The translations under genes and the position numbers were made by a program. A stretch of DNA of 64,000 bases from Lachnospiraceae bacterium UBA4338 (GTDB lineage: Bacteria; Bacillota; Clostridia; Lachnospirales; Lachnospiraceae): the NCBI GenBank assembly GCA_002393735.1, contig DGTK01000017.1, positions 173,847 through 237,846 of the forward strand, in the 5' to 3' direction. Of the stretch, positions 8,966-17,597 are shown in pieces. The notes under the pieces are model-generated. The model saw nothing but the letters and a program-made list of their open reading frames with translations. It had not been told where the DNA came from and ran no database searches. Within the stretch, counting starts at the first letter, position 1. Each line of letters opens with the position of its first letter.

Positions 8966-9971
8966 TTCTTCTGACCTCCCGTATTATAATACGTATAAAC
9001 TGTCTTACGTCTTTATATAAAAATAATCTAAATGTTAGCCACAAATATGGAAATACAACCACTTTGCCTTTTACATAACCATCGCCTTCATATATTACAT
9101 TATCAAAATCCGCATTATATGTGACATATCTTCCTATAAATGGAATAAGCATACAGTAATAACTATAAACCTTGGCTGTAGTTGATGGATCATCAAATCC
9201 CAAATGCAGATTAAGTCTTGCTTTTGATGGTTTTAATAACTTAAGGAGCTTAAAGAATGCATCCTTTAGCCTCTTAAGCGTGCCTTTAACGCAAGGCTTT
9301 TTTAGTATTTTGTAATAATGTTTTATTAACTTATAATATCTTCTTACATTTCTCTTAAATTGAACAAAAGAATCCTTAATATTATAACACTTTTTGATTA
9401 AATTTGAAATAGCTAAGTGTATTTTGGATAAATAGACTCTGAATTTACCAATAAGTGATAAATGTTCAATATAATCATCTTCATTTAAGATATCTTCAAG
9501 TTCTTCCCCGGTGTATTCATGGAAACTTTCATCATCTTTAAGTGAACCTTCATTTGACCTGATTACCTGAACACTTTCTTCGGTTTCATCTTCTTTAGCT
9601 ACATCATCTGAAGATGTTTCATCCAAAGAGGCTTCTGATTCACTTTCTTTGCCCTCTTCACTCTCTTCACCCCCCGCAGGAGTCTCTTCGGAATTCATAT
9701 ATTTTTCTATTAATTCAATTATGCTTTTCTTATATACCGGAATGAAAAACAGTTTAACTATCAGCATTGGATCTGTGCCATAATCATATTTAATATGAAT
9801 ATTAAACAGCCATAGCAGATAATGTATATTCAAATCGGCATGAGGCTCATTCTCTTTGTAACTGCCTTTAATCTTATAGAATATGGGCCAGAAAAGGAAA
9901 ACAAGCGCCAGTATAACAATAAGAGCTAATATACAAAGAAGAATAATACCTATTACTTTTAGTACAATCAT
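8952..9971 (-). CDS. DUF2953 membrane protein (YtfI-like)
   Basis: 339-aa protein with one N-terminal membrane segment (about 5-30) and a KGSYKENEPHADLNIHYLLWLFNIHIKYD region typical of DUF2953. A long Glu/Ser/Asp-rich acidic linker follows (about 90-165). A basic, amphipathic region comes next, then the conserved C-terminal segment ARLNLHLGFDDPSTTAKVYSYY. It lies directly before gerW and overlaps it, as ytfI does before ytfJ. Proposed roles for the family are envelope- or spore-related, and the biochemical activity is unknown. Confidence 0.78.
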   Translation of the reverse strand: MIVLKVIGIILLCILALIVILALVFLFWPIFYKIKGSYKENEPHADLNIHYLLWLFNIHIKYDYGTDPMLIVKLFFIPVYKKSIIELIEKYMNSEETPAGGEESEEGKESESEASLDETSSDDVAKEDETEESVQVIRSNEGSLKDDESFHEYTGEELEDILNEDDYIEHLSLIGKFRVYLSKIHLAISNLIKKCYNIKDSFVQFKRNVRRYYKLIKHYYKILKKPCVKGTLKRLKDAFFKLLKLLKPSKARLNLHLGFDDPSTTAKVYSYYCMLIPFIGRYVTYNADFDNVIYEGDGYVKGKVVVFPYLWLTFRLFLYKDVRQFIRIIIREVRRNGRK

Positions 9972-10339
9972 TAATCCTCGTCCTTAATATTATCAACTAT
10001 TACATATTCTCTTTTTTTATATTTTTTTGATACAAGGGAAGAAAGGATGAAATTTTTAACATCAATATCTTCGCTTATTTTAATCATATCATTATATATG
10101 GCAACAATAAGAGATTTGGCATTTTCTGAATTCTCGGCAATTCCAAGAACAAGTTGTTCTTTCTTTGGATAAAACTTATGGGCAAAAATATCCGCATCAG
10201 TATATTCAAGACGATTGAAGTCTTTATTGAATACAATGACATAGGTATGACCACATTTCTGTCTTCTTTTAATTTTTCTTAAGATCTTCGGAATCTTCTT
10301 CTCCAAAGTTTCATCTACATACATTTTATTCGTAAACAT
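9971..10339 (-). CDS. uncharacterised protein upstream of YtfI-GerW
   Basis: I do not recognise this 122-aa protein. It has a basic N-terminal helix (LEKKIPKILRKIKRRQKCG), a central beta-rich core (TYVIVFNKDFNRLEYTDADIFAHKFY), and a C-terminal KKYKKREYVIVDN. There is no signal peptide or membrane segment. Its stop overlaps the YtfI ATG by one base, so it is translationally coupled to the DUF2953-GerW unit. A real gene is supported by this coupling and by the ribosome-binding site AAGGATTT. Confidence 0.65.
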   Translation of the reverse strand: MFTNKMYVDETLEKKIPKILRKIKRRQKCGHTYVIVFNKDFNRLEYTDADIFAHKFYPKKEQLVLGIAENSENAKSLIVAIYNDMIKISEDIDVKNFILSSLVSKKYKKREYVIVDNIKDED

Positions 10340-10355
10340 GCCAAATCCTTACAAC

Positions 10356-10385
10356 AATAAACGCCACTTAAAATCTTAAGTGGCG
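10356..10385 (-). terminator. terminator after the NUDIX gene
   Basis: A 10-bp stem (10385-10376 with 10371-10362, CGCCACTTAA / TTAAGTGGCG) with a 4-base loop is followed on the minus strand by TTTATTGTTG. It lies 8 bp past the NUDIX stop and 23 bp before the next start, so it separates two units. Confidence 0.65.
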
Positions 10386-10392
10386 CTTTAAA

Positions 10393-10833
10393 TTAAACCC
10401 AATCCTTATTATCTTTAAGTCTCAGATATTCATTATATGCTTTTTCTAAAATCTCTTTCTCATTAGAATATTTAAGAAGATGATATGCTTCGTGGTATTT
10501 GTAAAAACCTGAATCAAAGAAATGTTCAGATTTCTGCGGGGTTGAATAATAATTTTCGGCCTTCATGAGATACCAGTGAACTTCTTTATGTACCACATCC
10601 TCAAAAAGATTATAATTATATTCGCTTTTGCCGACATAACATACAATCTTCGGAGAACTTCCGGCCTCCTCATATACTTCCCTTAACGCAGTTTCTTCAT
10701 GTGTTTCATTCTCTTCTACTGTTCCTTTGGGAAGAACCCAACCACAATTTTTCTTAAAATAATCTTTGTATAAAAGAAGAATTTTACCTCTGAAAATAAC
10801 TACGCCGCCACAACTTACTGCATTTGTTACCAT
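10393..10833 (-). CDS. NUDIX hydrolase
   Basis: 146-aa hydrolase of nucleoside diphosphate-linked substrates. The Nudix box G-X5-E-X7-REUXEEXG is complete at residues 37-59: G37, E43, R51, E52, E55, E56, G58. It starts MVTNAVSCGGVVIFRGK, typical of the Ap4A hydrolase-like group. It lies 7 bp after a stand-alone CheY gene, is probably co-transcribed with it, and ends at a hairpin terminator. The exact substrate cannot be read from the sequence. Confidence 0.88.
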   Translation of the reverse strand: MVTNAVSCGGVVIFRGKILLLYKDYFKKNCGWVLPKGTVEENETHEETALREVYEEAGSSPKIVCYVGKSEYNYNLFEDVVHKEVHWYLMKAENYYSTPQKSEHFFDSGFYKYHEAYHLLKYSNEKEILEKAYNEYLRLKDNKDWV

Positions 10834-10840
10834 TTATTAT

Positions 10841-11197
10841 TTATGATAACTTCTCTATAAGCTTAATAACCGCATCAGCCTCAAATGGCTTGGTTACAAA
10901 TTCTGATGCACCATGCTTGATGGCATCAAGCATTTTATTCTGCTGACCGGCGGCGGTAATCATAATAATCTTCGCATTAGAATCGATAGCCTTTATGTTC
11001 TTAAGCGCTTCAAGTCCGTCCATAACCGGCATTGTAATATCAAGAGTTGTGATGTCTGGCTTGAATTCTTTGAACTTTTCAACGCCATCTGCACCATCAA
11101 CACCTTCGGCTACAACTTCGTTTCCAGCTTCTTCCAGAATATTTCTTAAAATCTTACGAGATGTTCTTGAATCATCTACAATTAAAATCTTAGCCAT
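10841..11197 (-). CDS. single-domain response regulator (CheY-like)
   Basis: 118-aa receiver domain with no output domain. The acidic pocket is D8/D9, the phospho-acceptor D53 (TTLDITMPVMDG), the switch threonine T81 (IMITAA) and K103 (VTKPF). It lies 14 bp after a CheX-like protein and before a NUDIX hydrolase. A CheY next to a CheC/CheX-type phosphatase domain suggests a phosphorylation-dephosphorylation pair. No histidine kinase, CheA or flagellar genes are in the window, so the kinase and the output are unknown. Confidence 0.9.
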   Translation of the reverse strand: MAKILIVDDSRTSRKILRNILEEAGNEVVAEGVDGADGVEKFKEFKPDITTLDITMPVMDGLEALKNIKAIDSNAKIIMITAAGQQNKMLDAIKHGASEFVTKPFEADAVIKLIEKLS

Positions 11198-11211
11198 TGG
11201 TTGTTTTCCTC

Positions 11212-12096
11212 CTAAACCTCTAAAGCTTCACCAAAAGTAGCAAGTAAATTAACCTTCTTACCTTTGATATATATTGGTAAAACACAAATATTATTAGCAT
11301 TAAATATAACATCTTCAGCCTTATACTGTGGTGGAAGCATATCAATATTTACTCTTGAAGCAACCTTTGTAGCAAACATACCATTTACACAGTTGATAAA
11401 TTCTGCTACTGAATCAAGTGCATCTGCGTCCACTACTTCGAATTCTTCACCTGCGAAAGGATTAGCAATCTCCAAAAGTGAATCCTCAATACCTGTGAAT
11501 CCCAAGGAAGCCTTGGTGTCTCCATCAAGTGTCTGAAGCGCATAACCAAAAGCCTTAACAGTTGAAAGATTAGTTGCATTGCCAATATAGATATCAGAAT
11601 CAATAAGTCTTATCATTGTTCTGACAGCTATTGAAATATGCTCAATCATAAGATCGTCAGCATCAGGAGTCATAAACAGAGGCACAATTCTGTCACTGTC
11701 ACCACTCTTAAGTGCTTCCATATCTGTAAGTGTGAAACCATTTTCTTTCTGGTAATCACCAAGCGCTTTTTCAATCTCGGAAATGCTCATAAAACCAAGA
11801 TCTGAAATTGCCTGAGCGAATGTAAGATAAGGATTACCCTGAAGACCAAGAAGTCTTGTAACCTGTTCTTCTGTAAGATATCCCATATCAACTGCGATAT
11901 CACCAAATCTCTTATCAAGCATTGCCTGCTTGCGGTTAACCTTTTTAGCCTGTTCAGGTGTCATTAATTTCTCTGAAACAGCGATTAAACCAAGTTTAAC
12001 TCTTGCTTTCTTCTGCTCCTCGAAAGCAGCCTCAAGCTGAGTGCTGGATAATTTACCGGCTTTAACCAGATAATTACCGAATAAACGATTAATCAT
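11212..12096 (-). CDS. CheX-like chemophosphatase domain with MshEN-like N-terminus
   Basis: 294-aa two-part protein. Residues 1-125 read like two tandem MshEN/T2SSE-N repeats (LFGNYLVKAGKLSSTQLEAA; RFGDIAVDMGYLTEEQVTRLL), a fold that in MshE binds c-di-GMP. Residues 140-294 resemble CheX/CheC phosphatases: AEFINCVNG carries the E-x-x-N pair (E232, N235) that positions water for CheY-P hydrolysis, and the C-terminus is a beta-strand ending typical of CheX. Only one E-x-x-N motif is seen, as in CheX. The adjacent CheY is the obvious partner. The domain assignments are by eye; the MshEN call is less sure than the CheX call. Confidence 0.65.
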   Translation of the reverse strand: MINRLFGNYLVKAGKLSSTQLEAAFEEQKKARVKLGLIAVSEKLMTPEQAKKVNRKQAMLDKRFGDIAVDMGYLTEEQVTRLLGLQGNPYLTFAQAISDLGFMSISEIEKALGDYQKENGFTLTDMEALKSGDSDRIVPLFMTPDADDLMIEHISIAVRTMIRLIDSDIYIGNATNLSTVKAFGYALQTLDGDTKASLGFTGIEDSLLEIANPFAGEEFEVVDADALDSVAEFINCVNGMFATKVASRVNIDMLPPQYKAEDVIFNANNICVLPIYIKGKKVNLLATFGEALEV

Positions 12097-12145
12097 ATAA
12101 TTACCCCTCCATATGCATTATACTCTTATAATAATATACAATATA

Positions 12146-12177
12146 TTTGCTAAAAAATAAAGCGAAAGATTAGCAAA
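12146..12177. repeat. inverted repeat between the PBP and CheX-like genes
   Basis: TTTGCTAA (12146-12153) and TTAGCAAA (12170-12177) form an 8-bp inverted repeat with a 16-base spacer, upstream of the CheX-like gene and 23 bp past the PBP stop. It could be an operator or a weak terminator; there is no clear U-run. Confidence 0.35.
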
Positions 12178-12199
12178 AATAAGGATTTTTATAACATAA

Positions 12200-13654
12200 T
12201 CAGTTATAACTTTCACCAAAATACGCGTCAAATATTCTTTTGGCTATGGGAACGGCATAATCACCACCTGATCCTGCCCCCTCAATTACCACAGTAACTG
12301 CAATTTCAGGGTCATTCATAGGTGCAAAACCGGTAAAGAGCGCATGACTGTCACCCTTAACGGTTCCATATTCTGCAGAACCGGTTTTACCGCAGGCTTC
12401 ATAGGTTGATCCTTTTAGAACATCACCGGTACCTGTTGTAACAACCGATCTCATATACTCAGTAACAATATCCGCCTCTTCTTTCGACAGAATTCTTCTG
12501 TATTCTGAAGGATTATAAATCTTAACACTGTCACCGCCGGAAGATTCAACTCTCTTTATTATCATTGGAGTCATAACCATACCATCATTGGCGATTCCCT
12601 GGGTAACCATATTAAGATGCATCGGGCTCATAAGAACTGTACCCTGTCCGATTGAACTTTGTACCAGTGTACTGTCTGAACAGCCGTCCTCTATTTCAAC
12701 AAAACTCTTTTTATACTCAAGTTCCAAAGGGAGTTTTTCATTAAACATCATGGTATTAAGAGTTGAGGCATACATTCCTCTGTCAAAACTTAACGCCAGA
12801 TTGGCAAAAGCACAGTTACACGATTTGGCAAAAGCCTTCTCCAAAGAAAGACTTCCGTGACTCATACCATGATAACAGCTGATTTTCTTGCCATTATCAT
12901 ATTTAAGTGAACCGCCGCAGGTATAGGTATATTTATCATAATCTGACGGATGCTCTTTAATATATTCAATCAGGTCGAATATTTTGAATGTGGAACCAGG
13001 CGGATACATACCCTGAGTAGCCCTGTTAACAAGGCAGGAACTCTTGGTATCATTAATAACATCATCCCAGTCATCTGCAATGGTATTCGGATCATAATCA
13101 GACTTTGATACCATTACAAGTATTTCGCCGGTTTTAACATTTGTAACAATAATGGCGCCCTTATATACGCCTAGAGCCTTGCTTGCCACTTCCTGAAGAT
13201 TTACATCCAGTGTTGTTACAACAGTATCACCCTTATCTTTTGAGCCATAAAGATCATTTTCGATTTTATTAAGCAGTGTATCGTTTGATGTAACAAGTCT
13301 CATGTTGGCAATCTGTTCAACACCTGTGGTTCCATATGTTGAATATCCAACCACATGGGCAAAAAGATTGGCATAAGGATAATATCTTACTTCCTCACCA
13401 TCCACAATTCTGGTTGTGGCAAGAACAGTTCCGTCATTTGAAACAATATCGCCCCTTATATTTTCTTTTGCAAGCATCACTGCCCTGTTATTACTTGAGT
13501 TATTTATATCCTCATAACTGTGATTCATTAAGTATAAAACAATATTTAAAGCCATCGCAGTAAATACTGCAGCAAACAGAAGTCCCGTAATATTCACAGG
13601 ATTCTTAAGATGTCTGTAAAGATGCTTTAAATCATCTTTTAAATTATATTTCAT
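12200..13654 (-). CDS. class B penicillin-binding protein (transpeptidase)
   Basis: Membrane-anchored peptidoglycan transpeptidase, 484 aa from the ATG at 13654. That start has AGGAGG seven bases upstream; a further ATG at 13699 would add 15 basic residues inside the SEDS gene. One membrane segment (about 20-42) is followed by a short dimerisation region. The transpeptidase domain shows the SxxK motif STFK (221-224), SCN (278-280) and KTG (423-425). There are no PASTA repeats. It overlaps the SEDS gene by 11 bp, the usual SEDS/bPBP pairing of polymerase and cross-linker. It resembles PbpA/PBP2 more than full-length FtsI or SpoVD. Confidence 0.9.
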   Translation of the reverse strand: MKYNLKDDLKHLYRHLKNPVNITGLLFAAVFTAMALNIVLYLMNHSYEDINNSSNNRAVMLAKENIRGDIVSNDGTVLATTRIVDGEEVRYYPYANLFAHVVGYSTYGTTGVEQIANMRLVTSNDTLLNKIENDLYGSKDKGDTVVTTLDVNLQEVASKALGVYKGAIIVTNVKTGEILVMVSKSDYDPNTIADDWDDVINDTKSSCLVNRATQGMYPPGSTFKIFDLIEYIKEHPSDYDKYTYTCGGSLKYDNGKKISCYHGMSHGSLSLEKAFAKSCNCAFANLALSFDRGMYASTLNTMMFNEKLPLELEYKKSFVEIEDGCSDSTLVQSSIGQGTVLMSPMHLNMVTQGIANDGMVMTPMIIKRVESSGGDSVKIYNPSEYRRILSKEEADIVTEYMRSVVTTGTGDVLKGSTYEACGKTGSAEYGTVKGDSHALFTGFAPMNDPEIAVTVVIEGAGSGGDYAVPIAKRIFDAYFGESYN

Positions 13655-14984
13655 CTTCTTCCTCCTCTTCTTCAACAGGTTCTTCAGCCTCATTGGCAAG
13701 TACCATTCCCTGAATAATGGAGAACATTAGAATTGTTGTCCAAAGTGAACTTCCGCCCATGCTGATTAAAGGAAGCGTAACGCCGGTAAGCGGAATAAAT
13801 CTGCTTCCGCCGCCAACCGTAAGCACTACCTGAGTTGCAAGGCTTACTCCGAATCCATAAATTGTATATTTGTAAAAATCATTCTTCATGGATTTGGCAA
13901 GTTTAAACATATAAAGTATTACGGCAAGATAAAGGAATATTAATGAGCATGAGAAGAATACGCCCATCTCCTCACCTATTGCCGAGAAAATAAAGTCTTC
14001 AGAAACGTAAGGTATGGAATAAGGCATACCTTTTAACAGTCCAAGTCCAAACCATCCGCCTGTACCTATTGCAAACAGACTCTGTGTAAGCTGATATCCG
14101 GAACCTCTGATATCTTCCCAGGGATTTAACCAGGTAGCAACTCTGACCTTAACGTGATCAAACATAATATAGGCAAGTGTAAAACTGCCAAGTCCTGCAA
14201 TCGCTCCGGTCAAAATGGTCAGAATATTTTCACTTGATACGAAAATAAGGAATATCATAGACATAAAATATATGCCCGCACTACCAAGGTCTCTGGAGAC
14301 AACAAGTATTGCAATATGAATTAATGCTATTACGATTGCAAATATATAATTCTGTGCTTTTTTGTAATTGGCAAGATAGGATGCAAGAAATAAAATCAGA
14401 GAAATTTTAACGAATTCCGCGCTCTGGAATGACATATCGCCAATTCTGAAAGCAAGCATTGAACCATTAACAACTCTTCCTGCTAAAACAACAATCAGCA
14501 GAAGCGAAATGCCTACGCCGGCATAGATGAAATACCATTTATCCAGGCTCGGAATTCGCTTGATAATATATGGAACAAAAAATGAAAATACCAGAATTAC
14601 CAGTTCGTAGATAAACTGCTTTAAGGCCAGATCAAACTTTAGTCTTGAAAGCATAATCGAGCCTACAAACAGGAAGAAAAACATGTTATATAGCAATATT
14701 TTGTTGATTTTCGGATATAAAGTATGATATATCATTATGACAGCCAGGATAATTATTTCCTGGAATGCAAAGAAAAAGAAATATCTTATATCATCACTTC
14801 TGATAAGAAGGGTTATATAACCAATGGCATGCAAAAAAATACCCAAGATAACCTGAGATAAGTTAATAATATCTTTTACAGATTTATTAAAACTGTTATT
14901 AAAAACAAGCACATCCGACAATAAGAATAACAATATTGTTATTACAAAAAGATAATTGGATGTCTCTGATATAAAACTACCCAT
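13644..14984 (-). CDS. SEDS peptidoglycan glycosyltransferase (FtsW/RodA/SpoVE)
   Basis: Polytopic membrane polymerase of glycan strands from lipid II, 446 aa with about 10-12 membrane segments. The SEDS signature regions are present: SRDLGSAGIYFM with the catalytic Asp, WLNPWEDIRGSGYQLTQSL, GEEMGVFFS and SRFIPLTGVTLPLISMGGSS. An acidic tail ends it. An extra hydrophobic N-terminal stretch of about 100 residues precedes the core, longer than in classical FtsW. It works with the overlapping class B PBP. Whether it serves division, elongation or sporulation cannot be read from the sequence; ZapA in the same run leans towards division. Confidence 0.9.
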   Translation of the reverse strand: MGSFISETSNYLFVITILLFLLSDVLVFNNSFNKSVKDIINLSQVILGIFLHAIGYITLLIRSDDIRYFFFFAFQEIIILAVIMIYHTLYPKINKILLYNMFFFLFVGSIMLSRLKFDLALKQFIYELVILVFSFFVPYIIKRIPSLDKWYFIYAGVGISLLLIVVLAGRVVNGSMLAFRIGDMSFQSAEFVKISLILFLASYLANYKKAQNYIFAIVIALIHIAILVVSRDLGSAGIYFMSMIFLIFVSSENILTILTGAIAGLGSFTLAYIMFDHVKVRVATWLNPWEDIRGSGYQLTQSLFAIGTGGWFGLGLLKGMPYSIPYVSEDFIFSAIGEEMGVFFSCSLIFLYLAVILYMFKLAKSMKNDFYKYTIYGFGVSLATQVVLTVGGGSRFIPLTGVTLPLISMGGSSLWTTILMFSIIQGMVLANEAEEPVEEEEEEDEI

Positions 14985-17126
14985 TTATAATATACCGTTA
15001 TTAAAGTGTCCTTTCGTATGTTCAAAGGTCACTTTATCCCCGAATTCTTCCTTTAACTTCAAAGCCTCATCAAGTATATGACGAACTTCCTTAACATCTT
15101 CATCTGTAAATCTTATGCTTAAAGATTGCGGATGAAGGTTAATGACATCCTTATATCTGTCAAAAAGACAGAGTGGTACACCATTAACTATTGTATTATA
15201 ACATATATCCTCGTTGCAGTGAAGAATAACTGCCTCGGCCCTTTGCTGGCGGTCAGTCAGATAAGTATAATTTATATCGCCTTTTCCCTTCATACACTGC
15301 CCTTTTGTGTTCTTGACACAGTTTGCACTGTGCATAAAAGGAATTTTGCCATATATAATCATTTCTGCCCTGGACAGATTGATATGATTTAATTCCTGCC
15401 TGGTAAGTTCAACCGGCGCTGTATATGTGGATAGAGAGTCAAAGAATCTTTCAGCCTCATTATTATAAATATAAAGATTAATATCCCCTTTAATGCTGAT
15501 TTCAGGGAATCTGTTTTTCATCATATAATATGAATCCAGCTGATTAACATAGATTCCATCAATAAAATCCTTAAACTCACCAATCTTTTTACATAAGTTT
15601 TCAACCTGAGGCTGTCTTATAACATATGGAAGATGTACATAAAGTTTAAGTGATTTATTCTTAATATCCGTCACAAATCCGCGCCCATTTTCATTAAGCA
15701 TATAAGAAGGTATGCTGATTGCGTCATAAAAATCATATTTTAAGCATTCATCCAGCTGATCTTTATCATTAACATAGATTATCAGATCGCCTGTATTACC
15801 ACTATTCTTATAGTCATAATCCTTATCATTATAATAATTTACAGCATCTATAGTATTCTGATTTGCCTTTTTGGCAATCATATTTGTAAGAATATCAATG
15901 GCATTTCTTCTAAGTTCATTAATATCCTTAATATTCATATATGCATTTTCTGATAATTCTGCTTCAGAAACAACCGGCTGAATAAGGGCATTGCCAGACT
16001 TGGACAGTCTCTTTATTACATCGTCCTTATTTAAAGGATAATTATTGGCTTTTTGTGCCTCTCCTCCTTCCACCCTGGCAGATATCTCCTCGCCATTATA
16101 TTTGGTGGTTAAAACCACAAACGAAGGCTCGTCTTCTACAATGTGAGCCTTTAAATCAGCTTTAACTTTCGGAATATTAGTATAATCATCGAGATTTTTC
16201 TCTTCATGATTATACGTTGCCTTATCCATGGTTATCATATCAGGAGACTTAAATCTGTGAATATAGCCATTACTTCTGTCTTTTCTGACATAGGTATTAT
16301 CTAATATTTCTATATCTTTTGAAGAAAGACAAATATCACCTTTCTCATAATAGGAATCCACTAATCTTCTGTAGATTCCGGTAACAAGGCCAACATATGA
16401 AGCATCTTTCATTCTGCCTTCGATTTTAAGAGACATAGGTCCCAAAGCCATGATTTCATTCATATTTTCGGCAAGACACATATCCTTTAAGGATAAAATA
16501 TATTCCGGCTTACCTTTGCCTTCCAATTTATAGCACTGTCTGCAGGGCTGGGCACATCTGCCTCTGTTAGCACTTCTGTCGCCTAAAAATGAACTAAACA
16601 GGCACTGTCCTGAGTATGAATAGCACATTGCTCCATGAATAAAGATTTCAATATCTACGCCTAAACTGTAAATATCCTTTATTTCATCCAAAGTAAGTTC
16701 TCTTGCCAAAACAATGCGTTTTATACCATAATCAGCCAAAGCTTTAACAGCCTCTTTGGATGTAATGGTAGCCTGAGTACTTAAATGTATTTCAAGAGAC
16801 GGAAAGCATTTCTTAATAAAAGAAACAACGCCCATATCCTGCACAATAACAGCATCCAACCCTGCTTCATAAAGAGGATAAAGATAATCATATATTAATT
16901 TGAATTGTGGATTCTTGCACAGAGTATTAACCGTAAGATATATCTTACGGCCATGAAGATGGGCAAACTTAATGGCCCAGATTAGTTCATCATTATCGAA
17001 ATTGCCGGCATAGGCTCTTGCTCCGAACATATTACCGGCTAAATAAATTGCATCTGCTCCGGCATTTACAGCTGCAATCAAACAGTCTTTGTTTCCCGCC
17101 GGAGATAAAATCTCTGCTTTATTCAT
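14985..17126 (-). CDS. U32 family protein (RlhA/TrhP type)
   Basis: 713-aa U32-family protein. The N-terminal TIM-barrel-like domain starts AEILSPAGNKDCLIAAVNAGADAIYL and contains the family signature HGAMCYSYSGQCLFSSFLG (164-182), then NRGRCAQPCR with C191 and C195. A long C-terminal half follows. Members of this size in E. coli (RlhA) and its relative TrhP hydroxylate 23S rRNA or tRNA rather than cut proteins, so the peptidase label is probably misleading. It overlaps neither neighbour but abuts the SEDS gene with no gap and follows zapA by 2 bp. Confidence 0.85.
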   Translation of the reverse strand: MNKAEILSPAGNKDCLIAAVNAGADAIYLAGNMFGARAYAGNFDNDELIWAIKFAHLHGRKIYLTVNTLCKNPQFKLIYDYLYPLYEAGLDAVIVQDMGVVSFIKKCFPSLEIHLSTQATITSKEAVKALADYGIKRIVLARELTLDEIKDIYSLGVDIEIFIHGAMCYSYSGQCLFSSFLGDRSANRGRCAQPCRQCYKLEGKGKPEYILSLKDMCLAENMNEIMALGPMSLKIEGRMKDASYVGLVTGIYRRLVDSYYEKGDICLSSKDIEILDNTYVRKDRSNGYIHRFKSPDMITMDKATYNHEEKNLDDYTNIPKVKADLKAHIVEDEPSFVVLTTKYNGEEISARVEGGEAQKANNYPLNKDDVIKRLSKSGNALIQPVVSEAELSENAYMNIKDINELRRNAIDILTNMIAKKANQNTIDAVNYYNDKDYDYKNSGNTGDLIIYVNDKDQLDECLKYDFYDAISIPSYMLNENGRGFVTDIKNKSLKLYVHLPYVIRQPQVENLCKKIGEFKDFIDGIYVNQLDSYYMMKNRFPEISIKGDINLYIYNNEAERFFDSLSTYTAPVELTRQELNHINLSRAEMIIYGKIPFMHSANCVKNTKGQCMKGKGDINYTYLTDRQQRAEAVILHCNEDICYNTIVNGVPLCLFDRYKDVINLHPQSLSIRFTDEDVKEVRHILDEALKLKEEFGDKVTFEHTKGHFNNGIL

Positions 17127-17128
17127 AA

Positions 17129-17542
17129 TTATAAATTCTTTTTATTTGCTTTTAATTCAGTTTCCAAAACTGCTATCTTCTTCTCGTATTCCTTGGCAGT
17201 TTCCTGAAGTGTAAGAAGATTCTTGTCTGAGTTATCAAGTTTAACCTGAGATGCAATCAAATCTCTTTTGATTGTATAAATCTCATCATCCTTCTGATTA
17301 AGTTGTTCTTCAAGCAAAGCCACCTGATTCTTGGCTTTATAATAATCATCTGCCATATTAAGCTGTAAAAGCAGACTCTGGTAATCTATATTAAGTTTCT
17401 TAAAACTATCTTCCTTGGAATATTCTGAATATTTGCTGTTAATATAAGATGCAAGTTTCTGAAGATATTCTTCACTTTCGTAACCACTAATGGTATAAAC
17501 TTTTCCAGCTACTACAACTTCAGCATATGTTTTAGCAGACAT
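17129..17542 (-). CDS. zapA: cell division protein ZapA
   Basis: 137-aa Z-ring associated protein. The N-terminal domain has VVVAGKVYTISGYESEEYLQKLASYINSK, and a long coiled coil runs from about residue 65 to 132. ZapA dimers bundle FtsZ filaments. Its position after ruvAB and before a U32 protein is common in Clostridia. There is a 55-bp gap to ruvB, with an AGGAGG-like site upstream of the ATG. Confidence 0.9.
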   Translation of the reverse strand: MSAKTYAEVVVAGKVYTISGYESEEYLQKLASYINSKYSEYSKEDSFKKLNIDYQSLLLQLNMADDYYKAKNQVALLEEQLNQKDDEIYTIKRDLIASQVKLDNSDKNLLTLQETAKEYEKKIAVLETELKANKKNL

Positions 17543-17597
17543 GATATTTCCTCCTTAACACAACGGTTAATTAATCAATTAAAGTATAAAATATGAA

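Noticed and set aside
13655..13699. Upstream start for the class B PBP
   Set aside because: Would add a 15-residue Arg/Lys leader fully inside the SEDS gene; the ATG at 13654 has a clear AGGAGG.
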